Position numbers and translations under genes: made by a program | Notes under the pieces: model-generated | Told to the model about the DNA's origin: nothing | The model's database searches: none | The model's input: only the letters and a program-made list of their open reading frames with translations | Shown: piece by piece, positions 1-10,932 of the stretch | How the letters are laid out: each line of letters starts with the position of its first letter | Position numbering within the stretch: position 1 is the stretch's first letter | Source of the DNA: Apostichopus japonicus | Taxonomy: Eukaryota; Echinodermata; Holothuroidea; Aspidochirotida; Stichopodidae | Assembly: GCF_037975245.1 (NCBI RefSeq) | Contig: NC_092580.1 | Span: 26,935,501-26,999,500 of the forward strand | DNA: 64,000 bases | Reading direction: 5' to 3'

Positions 1-274
1 TTTTACTTTGGTTTACCCTTCTTCCTTTGTCCATTCACCAGTTCACCAAAACAGTGAACTTTTAATGGAAATTCATTCAATCGTCATGTGAGTTCTCTAT
101 ATATATGTCACTTTAAGATTATAACCTTCCAATTCATTTCACAAATCTGTAAACCATGCAACTCCGGCTTGGTAATTCAAGCTGCAACACATGACCAGCC
201 TGTATCTCAAGATCTTTTGAAGCTTAAAAGTTTAACAGTGAAAAGGAGATTGTTTGTACAAAAACTCAAGTTAC

Positions 275-3200
275 CTTAACATTATTCCGTTCATCCAGAA
301 AAATATTCTCCAGTTTTAAATCACGATGAACCACATTGTTCTGAAAAGAAAAACAGAAAAGGAAATGAAATGAAATTCATGATGAAACAAAAATTGCAAA
401 TAAGGCATTTATAAGCTTACATCCCAATTTTTTTTTAAGTGTTTAAATTATTATCTACTTGTTTTTGAGTAGGATATCGTTATCCAAAGTATTAAAGGCT
501 TTTGACAGCACAATTATATCACATACAAGCGAAACACTCAGATGACTATATTGCTTAGAATTTTGAATCAACAAAAAATTGGCAACACTTTCACAATCAT
601 TATTGAAAATGAATGCACATCATCACAATACTTCTTTTTTGTCTTTAAAGTACTTCTAAATTTAAAAATTAAAAGGTTTTGAATCCCTTCCTATTAAAAT
701 ATTTTGGCATTTCAATCTTTTTTATATTTCCCTGCCAGTCTTTTCAGTGTTCCTTTACGACAAAAATATTTCAATTTTCAAATTTGACATAAAGTACTTG
801 AAATTGTAGTTATGACCAGAAAAACTGACTGTGACACTATGTAGCAAACACAGACCAAGGTCGTCTGCTGACTGACAATGTGTATGACAAACAAATATTG
901 TGAATACTCTTGAAGAAAATCAAATGAACACACACGGAATGGTATAAGTCAGGTGATCAGTTTACCAAAAAGGACCCAGTCATCATGGAGGGAGAACAGT
1001 GGTAAGAGGTTACCAGATCACTCTTGAGGCGTGGGAGGGTAATTGACAAAGCGTAGTAAGAATTATAACCAAATGTTATGTATAAATTTATGACCATCTA
1101 CAACGTTACGTACGTCAAAAATGCTGCATTTCTTTAACTTTAGCCCCCTACAGCTTTTATGGGTGGAGAAATGGTGGTGGGGTGGGATAAATGATGGGCT
1201 GGAATTGCCCATCATCAGATACCTCTATGATACAAACAGTTGATAGTGGGTGAATTTAATTTCTGCTCGTACTACTACTCAAGTTCTCAGAAGACATACA
1301 CCACGTGATGGGAAGTGCCTAGAAATCCTGATGAGATGAACAGATTAAGGTTCCCCCTGACTCTCCATTACTGGTGTCTATATTTAACTTGTTAACATGT
1401 CACGAGCATATTAATTACCATATGACAGAATGCCACGGCAGATACTATCTGTCTGAACAGCCTCTGGACCTCCCCCTCGACTATGTCGTTCATGTCGGCG
1501 TAGTCGTAGAGCTCACCCCTGGATGCAAACTCCATCACCAGGACGATCTTCTCCTTGTTCTCAAAGACTGTGGATGAAGGGAGTGGAAAGGACACACATT
1601 GATGTAAAGAGAAATTACAAATGACGTGATAGCCTGGCTGACCAGTAATCGATGTCACGGCCAATTTATGTTACATTTAAAGAAGAACTTAGGCCTGTAA
1701 TGAATATGCAAACTATTTGAAAGGCAGCATTTGTATGAAACACGGTGTAATTTATATAGTTGTTTACGTTTTCCATTCATGAACACATTTTAGGTTTATG
1801 AACTTTGTTTATCATTAAATTGAAAAACACTAACAAAAGCATTAAACAAAAAAGGATGGATTTTTATGCTTTTCGGCCATGTTGTATACATGCCACTGTA
1901 TCTATATATATGCAAAGAAATGTTAGCAAAAGAGTGCAAGAGACCACAGAAATAACATGAGCAAAATCGGTGGGAATAAATGTCAAACTTTCCAAGTATA
2001 CTTTCAAATTTCCCAATACCAGTTGGGAAAAACTCTCTCCAGTCCTTACAACTGTACAGGTACCTTCAGTATCATTTCATCACATTCATGGCAACCTGAC
2101 TTTTTTTAATTGTCACATTTTCAATCACTGTTTAACCTCTACACATACACCAGATGAAGTGCACTGTAAAGGTACAACACTACTACAAACACTGCAACAC
2201 TGGGTCTTGCAATATGGCAAAACAAAACAGCACAAATATGTATGGCAATCTTTAAAAGTTCATCTAACAGCTTATTCCGATGATAAAACCTACAAAGAAA
2301 ACATCCGTTTACAGATTTCTCCTTCGATTGAAATATTTTGAATTACTTCAACTTCAATTTGACCTACTACGGTCCACACAACAAACCTGCTTGGCCTCAG
2401 AGCCATTAGGAAGTTACTTGTTTTTGTTTGTGCAATGGTACTGTACGTACATCTATATAACCAGGCTGACTCCATGCTTTGTGCATGTTTGTAATATCTC
2501 TGCACGGTTCTTGGAAACTAGTTGTTTCTCATTTCACTATTAATCACTTCACAGTATTTGGTGAAAGTAACTCCTGTCCTGATTGTGGTTTTACAAGAAT
2601 TTTGCCTCTTATGATGTATCAGATTTCAGATGTCAGCATTTCCCACCCTAACGTTCAAAATTCCTGTGATAATACCGCAACGATTTGGGATTGCTTGGGA
2701 TACACGTAGTTGACTATAAGGAATGGTAGATTCGGAAGGAAGAGAAAATGGGCAGTGTGCCGAAAGTAGGATATGATGGATGATGGAGCGCTAATACATT
2801 TCCGTGCAATGCAGTTTTTTCTTCTCCACACCTTTCTGTCTTTGTCCTTCCCTCCATCGTTTATCTCCTACCTCTCCTCTTCCCCTGTTGCTTTCTTCTC
2901 TCCATCCCTTGTCTACTAATCCCCTTACATGTATCTCATTGTGTTCACCGTGCTCCTTAACCTGTCTGTGTTCTGTGCATGTTTTTGTCCCTTCTGTTAC
3001 TGTTACTTGTCATTTAGCCTCTGAAGAAGATCCTGCTAGGATCGAAACGTCAGGCCAACTTACTTTTACACATTCTATTACACAGGCTCTATAGTGGATA
3101 AGCAGTTTGCTAACAGTTTTATTTTATTTCAATGCAGTTTTAGTTAGATAAAAGAGTGCAACTGTAGATTGGAGACTGGTCAGAGTGAAGCGAAGTCGAT

Positions 3201-6200
3201 TTTAGGATTTGCAGGTTCAAAAACCGATACAAAACTATTCTTCTTTTATAAACTCAACATAACTATGGCATAAATTGAAGGAAGGGGGCGATGGGTGTGC
3301 ATTTATGGTGAAACACTTGATTTTATACCCTCCCTGAAAAAGAAATGGTTCTAAGACACATAATGTGGCCGATGTCCAAGTACGTTTCAGTAAGATGAAG
3401 AGAAAGGGAGCTAGACATGAGGGGAGGAGGGGGGTGTAGGAGGGGGGAGTAGGAGGGGATAAGGAGGACACCTAATGAAGTGTTCCCTGAGGGTACATAC
3501 AAGAGCTATTACATTTGGTGACGATGAAACTACATATCAACCAAGATATGAGGAAGAAAACCATCTCAGAGACAGGGTTGAATAGAAGCAGACCCAAAAC
3601 ATGAGTTGTCCTAGTCCAGACTTGCCCCTCACTTTGAGAGCATTGAGGTTAAAATTTCACGAATTATATCATGGTTGCTATGCTATGCTATGCTATATAG
3701 TATTTCCTTACCGTTGTGAATAGCTATGATGTGAGGATGTACAGTACCATACTGGACATGATCTCAATTTCCTGTATCATGGTTGCTGTGCTATGATTTG
3801 CTGTGCTATGCTATGCTATTTAGTATTTTGTTACCTTTGTGTATAGCTATGATGTGGGGATGTACCATACTGGACATGATCTCGATTTCCTGTTTTATGG
3901 TTGCTATGCTATGCTATATGCTATGCTATGCTATTTCATTACCTTCGTGTATAGCTATGATGTGAGGATGTACCATACTGGACATGATCTCAATTTCCTG
4001 TATCATGGTTGCTATGCTATGATTTGCTGTGCTATGCTATGCTATTTAGTATTTCGTTACCTTCGTGTATATAGCTATGATGTGAGAATGTACTATACTG
4101 GACATGATCTCAATTTCCTGTATCATGGTTGCTATGCTATATGCTATGCTAAGATAGTATTTCGTTACCTTCATGTATAGCTATGATGTGAGGATGTACC
4201 ATACTGGACATGATCTCAATTTCCTGGTGAATTCGTCTCAAGTCCTCCGGATCTTTTATCTTGCTCTTTGGTACCGTTTTTATGGCAACCTGGAGGGGAA
4301 ATAGAATAAACTGATGATGGCCAAACTTACACACAGTATTACGTACTGTACCACCAATGTTCAACATATACCAAAAGTGCCGAGAGCAAGAAGAAATACT
4401 GCTCAAGCAACGCTGTTTAACATTTGACATGAAACACACATCAAGTGTGAACTGTCCACAATTCATCTTTCGATATAATTGCTAATTGTACAGTGTGTTT
4501 ATACCAAGACTCTTATCCAAACAGCAGTGACCTAGATTGCCTTCACTGCGATGTCATCACTTCCGAATAAATTACCTAGACAAGGAACATTTAATCAGCT
4601 GTCACCATCAATGGGGTGATGAGAGAGATCTTTAGCATAGATCTATTTTCTTACAGGAACTGCAAATACCAATGGTAAAATTTAAATCTATTCACACCAA
4701 AACGGAGGCCAGAGTGGCAAAAGAACAACATACATGAAGACCCAATACATTGTGTTCGATTTCAACATGTCTGAAACATTAAAAGCTGTGCAAGTCTTTT
4801 GTGGCCATACTGACAACACAGTGAGGAGACTAAAGAGTCAAATTTTGTATTGGTTGCCAGTGAATTAAATTACAACTGTCCTTACCCTTAATCAAATACG
4901 AACTGACAACCTCTTCTACTTGAATGAAAATCTTAAATTTATAGCCTTTAGAATTCCATTGGTCTTTTACAAAACTGTTCTAAATTGTGCCTTTTTTTCT
5001 TGAAACCTACAGCATTCGCTGGTATCATTTTGAAAATGCATAAAACAGTGTTGTATTTAGCTGAAGACAACTAGTTGAATAGCAACATTTTGAACACAAT
5101 GCGTTAAATATATGTTTTATGTTGGGATTCTAGTGGCCAATACAGTACAGCAACCTTTACTTGGAGTAAACATTATTTACCACCAGAGATGCCAAATAAA
5201 GTAATTTTCCAAGTTTCAATTTCCATTTACTAATGTCACTGACTGATTTATTACCCAAAGTACTGAACACAAATCCATCAAGTACATCGCTACAGTGATA
5301 ATAATTTGTGGTAAAATTTGTGAAGTTCATTAACGAAAATCTCTATAAATTGACCTCAAGGAGTGAAAACAATCAACTTGAAAGCAAAACAAGTTTTTAT
5401 TTCCTGCCTTTTGTCACTAAGATCTAAGAGCTGTTGATGGATTCAGAAGAGGTATTGAGAGGAAATGGTTTGATCCCTGACAACGATACCAGGAAATACT
5501 AATCACCCAATTGAACCTTTAATTTTGATAATTATCCTATAACATCATGGGAAAGAGTTCACCACTTTTGTTTTTAATCTTGAAACATTTGGAAAAACCA
5601 TTGGGACAGGCTAATTATGAGAACTATAACTACATTACTTGATATCTGCTAATATAGTATCAAAGCAAACACATGTATTACAGTACAATGTAATATGATT
5701 GCTGTAGTATTGTTTGACTCAATGTGATAGACAGATGGAACACATCATCACAGAAACGGCAACTAATAATGGTCTGTTCATCCTCCACGGCTTTCCTTTT
5801 CTCAGTTTACAGAGCTATCACTACAGGAAATTGATGTCACGTTGCTCAATTTGGAAACCAAAGGCCATAAATTAATGGTCAATTATAATATTACAGTAAG
5901 CAAATAATGTCGTACGTGCTACTTCCAGAAATTGTCCAATATTGTGAAACCAGCTGATATTGAGATATGTAGTTTTTTTTTCAAGTTCAATTAATATTGT
6001 GAATCTTGCAGAGAACAAACTTGGGCAATATAGTCAACAACTTGTATACATAAATATCAAAAGCCTATCACAGGTTATCATAAGTAAATAACCTGAGGGA
6101 TTGCTGTCATTTAAAATTACTGTGAAAAAGTAAGTTGGCCTGAGGTTTTGATCCTAGCAATATCTTCTTCAGAGGCTAAATGACAAGTAACAGTAACAGT

Positions 6201-9200
6201 AACAGAAGGGGCAAAAACATGCACAGAATACAGACAGTACAATGAGCATGGTGAACACAAAGTGATAGATGTAAAGGGATTAGTAGATAAGGGTGGAGAG
6301 AAGAAAGAACCAACAGGGGAAGAGGAGTGGTAGAAGATAAACAGGGCTTTTACACATTCTCTTACACAGGCAGGCTCTCTAGTGGATAAGGAGTTTGCTA
6401 ACAGTTTTATTTTATTTTGAATTAAAATTACTAGCAATTTAAGTATTCCCTGATAATTTCCGTTGCAAACAGCAAAAGATAGCTGAGTTGCTTTGTAATG
6501 TAAGAGTGTCCATGCATGGATGGGAATAAGGTCAATCACACAAATTAACATTGAACCCCTCATTCCACTATCAAATATACTCCAGATCAACACAGAAAGT
6601 AACCATGGCAACATGGGAATAGATGATTTGTGCCACCTTCGCATATCACTGTATTCAGCTATATATATATATATATACAGCACAATTCAGTGGAGTTAGT
6701 ACTGTCTGCTCCACTGTCCTCTAATTTTGCTGCCTGGATCTAAAGGTAAACTTGTTATAAACTAAATCCACAGCAGGACATTAAAACCTACTTCCACAGT
6801 AGGACGCTAATTTGTAACACACACTTACAAGCTGTTCTTGTGTGGATATCAAAGGGATATGTAATGCTGTGTTAAAATGTATAGAGATTTATCCTTGGGA
6901 CATACTGTACATGTGTTTAACTTGAGGTTAGTGTTTTAATTGAAGTCACATGGAATGAGGTGGATATTATAGTTTGGGCTACAACAGTTTCAGGCAGTTT
7001 TAGTAAACTGTACATACAGTGTAAAGAATTTAGTGAAACTGTTTCAGCTTGTTGTAGAAGGTGTCTTTTGACAGTTTGTGAAACTTCTTCTGTAGGTCCA
7101 TCTATGCCAAGGAACTTGCAGTAGTACAGACAATATGTCCACATGGCCTAAATTACAGGATCATGTTACAGTTTAATTTAAGACCAAAACATGATGTAAT
7201 CAATAAAACCACATATACACAGTTCATTGCATATAATTTGGGGTTGTATGTAAACTGATGGAACTTTCAAGGTACATCCTAGGCTTGCCTTGAACATATA
7301 TTTGAATGAGAGGGGATGGGGAAGGGGGAGGGACTGATTTGTGTTAATATGCTCTACATTAACTCGATGCAAAATATGTGCACAAAATTGCCTGACCCTT
7401 GAAGAATGGTGCACACAGCACAGTTTTCTTTCAAAACTGCCAGGTTCATTAACATGTGGGAACTGAATTTTCATCGTACTACTGTAGTGCCGTAACTGTG
7501 AAGAAAATACATGGACATTAACATAGTCTAGGACAAATACAGTATGCAATAAGACAAAATTAAAACATGACCTCTTCCCATTTTTCTGTTTTTCTTTCTA
7601 AACGATCGGCTTTACATTTTTAAGATATGGAATATTTATAACAATGGTCTTCGTAAGCATGAAAAGATCATCGGCAGACTTCTAGTATGATTGATTCTGA
7701 CATTGAAGAGGTAAATAATTGGCTGACACTAGATGAGTTCAACTATCCTCAATAACAGATGGGCCACGGTAAAGACATTGGCCCCCAGAGAATGGCTGTT
7801 CCATTGCTTGTTTAGGGGCCCCATCTAATCCCACATGATAAGCTAACTATGCAGAAATGACAAGTACAACTTGGAAAGTTAGTTTAATATATACTGTAGT
7901 CTCTCACATTGACTCTGCTGGGTAAACCTTCACAACCCTGCCAATTTCTTTCTGCAAAGATTATACTGTATATTCAATCTATATTTATTAATCACTTCAG
8001 GTTTAACCCTGTATTTATCAAGGACGCATCTTACAATTAATTTATCCCAGGGGACATGCAAACTTATTCTGCATTGATAACCCCCAAAGAAACAAAAACA
8101 ACAATACAGAATAAAAATCACCTCATTTCTTTTCATAAACATAACCTGTCACAAAATAATCTAATGAAAGCATTGCCCTTGATTGTTTTTTCACTTAAGG
8201 GTTAAGAAAAAATTCAAATTTTATTTATTCATTTATTTCTTTTTATTGAATTATATCTACATGAACCTACAGCCAATAATTAGTTTGGAAGATTTTCCTC
8301 TGCAATTATCAAGGGTAACTCCTAATGAGATCTGCATGACTGAATACACGTTCAGGCTTTTGTCAGGCTAAAAATATCACTTATTTGATGTTTTTGTCTT
8401 TCAAAGCAGTTGGGCAGCTCTTTCATGATATACTAACATTAGTAGGCCTACCACTTAATGCATTTTTTTTTTATGTTCTTTTTTATGTTTACAATTAAAT
8501 TGCATTTTGGGCAAAGGAAGGGAAGTTTGATATATACCTGAGTCAAACTCAAGTATCATCAAGTAACGTTTAATCTTTGCATTCTCTTCTTATACTGCAC
8601 ATTTCCTTTTTAATTATTTAAAAAGTTTGTATTCCTTTAAGTTTGTACAATTTAGCATGATTTGAGCTACCCTGGTACATGTATCATTCAAAATGGATCA
8701 GGTGTTGGTGTTGAAACCATTACCATGAGAGAGAGATAGTCCATATACAGTACTGCTGTGAATGGTCTGGCATACAGTACTCATCCATCTTTTTCATACA
8801 GGTCTGTCATTGACCTTCAAATTCCTAAGGCCCCTAACTACAGCATTCTGTTAGCAGTGGATTCCTGACATAGTACACTAAATAAAAACAGGTATAAATG
8901 CAATTAACTTATATGTAATACAGTACTGGAGCTGACAGAATTCTCAGATGAGTAAGTAGATGTACTGTGCCTATATGCACACATATCATACTACTAGCTC
9001 TACTCAACAGGTTTAAAACAGACTCCTGAATTAAGTGAGCTAATAGCATCATGAATTCTAACTTATTAAATGTATTCAGAAATGGTAGATTCATAAGGAA
9101 GGGTGGGGGTGATGGGCATTGAATCAGAAGCGGGTAAATGGGGGAAGAGGAGGGGGCAGTGCTAAATTGTTACCAATGAACATGCTACATTTAGCTGGGA

Positions 9201-10932
9201 GAGTGTATTGGTAGAATAGAGACAGGTATGAGATAAGAGCAAGTAAATTCACAAACAGAAGGTTAGGTAAATGGGATTGCGTACAGTATGTATAGGAGAC
9301 AGCCTGGTAAGAGAGGAATTAACTGAATTTTTAGTGAGCTTTGATGCTATCAATTTTTGGAGTTTCTAAAGGCAGATGTCGAACAGTTAGCCGATATAGA
9401 TTTGTTGATTGAAGTCTGAAAGCAGCAAAGCTAATGTATGTACTGTATATCAATGGCAGAAGAGTGAAGTGCTGAGAGATGGATGTAAACAAATTCAAAA
9501 GGGCAAAACAATTTCTGTCTGGAACAGGATTCCAACAAGCCACCTCAGAAATTCCAAAACTTAACCAGGTTGGGGTTCATTTTTTAACAAGGGACAGTCT
9601 TTCCTGATTCCCCCACAATGCAATTATGTTCAACCATGTAAAGAGTGAACTGGTCACTTTCTTAACATTGTGCCAGTACGCAGCAGTGAATGATCTGTCA
9701 TTTATCAAGCAATGTCCATCTCATGAGATCATCTCTCTCCCAAGCCACTCCCAATGTCCATCTCATGAGATCATCTCTCTCCCATAACACTCCCAATGTC
9801 CATCTCATGAGATCATCTCTCTCCCAAAACACTCCCAATGTCCAACTCATGAGATCATCTCTCTCCCAAAACACTCCCAATCAATGCCCATCTCATGAGA
9901 TCATCTCTCTCCCAACACACTCCCAATAACTCAGCAGCGAGCTATGTCTCCCCACACACTGATACTCAGGACCTCTCCACAGGCTATTGACACGTTACAC
10001 CTGTTATAGTATGGGAGCCAGCTTTAAGTCATGTCAGATGTAACCAATCACAGAGAAATGATTTTGCATGTGACCTAAAGGAGCAAAGGTTGTAATATAA
10101 TAAACAGAAAACAGTGAGCTTGAGTGTGCAGGGGGTACTGTAAGATGTAGACGACAATGGGTCTTGTTGACCATCAAACCAGTGGGTGGGTCACTCCAGC
10201 AAGTTAGGTTGTGTTCAGTCAGGCTTTGTGTATGACTGCTTTAGTGAACAATATTGCTGATGTTCATGTCAGACACTCCATGACTTTCATAGAGAACATT
10301 TCCATGGATTATTGTAGGTTGAGTTCGTAATGAAATTCAACCATATACCTGTACATGCATAAACTCATCTACAATACTGATTCTTGTAAATTGTTGTAAA
10401 TTGTTTCCTTTCTGCATTTCCTCTAGCAGTCATACTGTACGTGACATATAGCCACTGATAACCTGCTTTATTAACACTGATCAGCAAATCTATCTCGCCG
10501 GAATCATTTAACAAGATTACAGAGAAATTTGATCAAACTCTTCCACAAACGGAGATCTACGAATGACAGTTCTTCTATATAGAAAACCTTTACCTTTTCC
10601 ATTAATGTAATGAGAAACCATTTCAAACCATTACAGTTATTACATAAATGTAACCTAATGTAATAAATCAATCCACACTAATAATGTAATGTAGTCACAT
10701 ACCTGTTTGCCTGTCTCCAGTTCTGTGGCCTGTTTCACCTTGCCGTACGTGCCCTTCCCGAGCGTCCTCTCAAATTTAAAGCGGTGTTTCAACTTATGGT
10801 GGTGTCGATGGTGTTTAACACCAGACTTTCCATTGACCACCTTCACAGTCTCATTCGTCATAGCTGATGATGTGACCGTTGCACAGACTCAAGGAAATAA
10901 CAGAATTCTTCTTGCAGACAATATGTAGAGAC
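275..10932 (-). CDS. NUAK1: NUAK family Ser/Thr protein kinase, N-terminal part (gene continues beyond the left edge)
   Basis: AMPK-related Ser/Thr kinase. In the known family it is activated by LKB1 and acts in adhesion, polarity and stress signalling. Four coding exons fit in phase on the minus strand: 10861-10703, 4289-4169, 1567-1419 and 340-275, giving about 165 residues. Visible motifs are a basic His/Lys-rich N-terminus, the glycine loop LGKGTYGKV, the VAIK lysine, an alpha-C helix with REIEIM-like sequence ([19 protein letters not shown]), [20 protein letters not shown], and the catalytic-loop start [10 protein letters not shown]. The match to NUAK1/NUAK2 is strong through this region; which vertebrate paralogue is closer cannot be decided. 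The start is supported by an in-frame upstream TGA and a 71-nt 5' UTR whose acceptor (TTTTTCCAG) ends near 10933. The DFG motif, the activation loop and the C-terminus lie left of position 1. The 6.4-kb intron 1 and 2.6-kb intron 2 carry the repeats listed separately. Confidence 0.9.
2819..3129 (+). mobile_element. 5'-truncated retroelement copy with hammerhead-like core, inserted in NUAK intron 2
   Basis: A 311-bp insertion flanked by a perfect 12-bp direct repeat, CAATGCAGTTTT, at 2807-2818 and 3130-3141. This is read as a target-site duplication. The body is pyrimidine-rich, then contains a hammerhead-like core (3014-3058), then a tail ending in a T/A-rich stretch (ACAGTTTTATTTTATTT). A second copy lies at 6122-6421. 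No reverse transcriptase remains. Hammerhead motifs of this form are known from Penelope-like retroelements, so assignment to that group is an inference. It lies antisense to the host kinase gene. Confidence 0.72.
3014..3058 (+). ncRNA. Hammerhead ribozyme-like core inside the retroelement
   Basis: The sequence contains CTGAAGA (3021-3027), a 5-bp stem II (GATCC 3029-3033 with GGATC 3039-3043, loop TGCTA), then GAAA (3044-3047), CGTC ending at 3051, and a closing stem I (GCCT 3017-3020 with AGGC 3052-3055, extended past one A/C mismatch by TT/AA). The predicted cleavage site is after GTC at 3051. Stem III would be only ACGT (3047-3050), with no loop. Such minimal forms in Penelope-like elements are thought to act as dimers. 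The departure from consensus is one extra A (3028) between CTGAAGA and stem II. Activity is not shown. Confidence 0.55.
3712..4117 (-). repeat. Tandem array of four partial copies of NUAK exon 2, spaced by GCTAT microsatellite
   Basis: Four units of about 100-120 bp lie directly downstream (in gene sense) of the real exon 4289-4169. Each unit holds the 3' half of that exon plus its splice donor: 3712-3771, 3835-3889, 3943-3997 and 4061-4117. Units are separated by runs of GCTAT. The 3943-3997 copy encodes exactly the same 18 residues as the real exon (EIEIM to AIHE). The 3835-3889 copy is in frame with a final E-to-K change. The other two carry 4- or 5-bp and 2-bp insertions that shift the frame. 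All four keep a GT donor, and each is preceded by an ACAG where the authentic exon reads CCAG. Confidence 0.88.
6122..6421 (+). mobile_element. Second copy of the hammerhead-bearing retroelement, with a 5' inversion
   Basis: The insertion is flanked by an 11-bp direct repeat TTAAAATTACT (6111-6121 and 6422-6432). The part at 6122-6345 matches the body of the 2819-3129 copy in reverse complement. The part at 6346-6421 matches its 3' tail in forward orientation. The break falls in the TTACTTTT stretch that is continuous in the other copy. This is the structure expected of twin-primed target-primed reverse transcription. The hammerhead core is decayed here: GAAACGTC has become AAAACCTC and stem II is broken. 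Confidence 0.75.
6660..6678. repeat. (TA)n microsatellite
   Basis: Nine to ten TA dinucleotides in NUAK intron 1. The rest of that intron between 6680 and 9700 shows no exon and no clear repeat structure to my reading. Confidence 0.9.
9710..9923. repeat. 42-bp tandem repeat, five copies
   Basis: Five head-to-tail units start at 9710, 9752, 9794, 9836 and 9878; the last is four bases longer. Each holds CCATCTCATGAGATCATC and a CTCTCTCCC tail, so every unit has the palindrome CTCATGAG. Copies differ by only one to four bases, which indicates recent expansion. It lies in NUAK intron 1, about 0.8 kb from exon 1. The apparent ORFs on both strands through it are repeat artefacts. Confidence 0.92.

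Noticed and set aside
2804-3094. 96-codon frame ending [13 protein letters not shown] as a protein
   Set aside because: It lies in the retroelement; the apparent peptide is the translation of the hammerhead-like core, and the second copy has an altered sequence and orientation.
3783-4180. Plus-strand open frames rich in CYAM and [12 protein letters not shown] motifs
   Set aside because: They are translations of the exon-fragment array and GCTAT microsatellite in the wrong strand.
9690-9929. Open frames on both strands through the 42-bp repeats, and the idea of a CRISPR array
   Set aside because: The 42-bp unit is a multiple of three, so any open frame repeats. Units are head-to-tail with no unique spacers, and the genome is eukaryotic.
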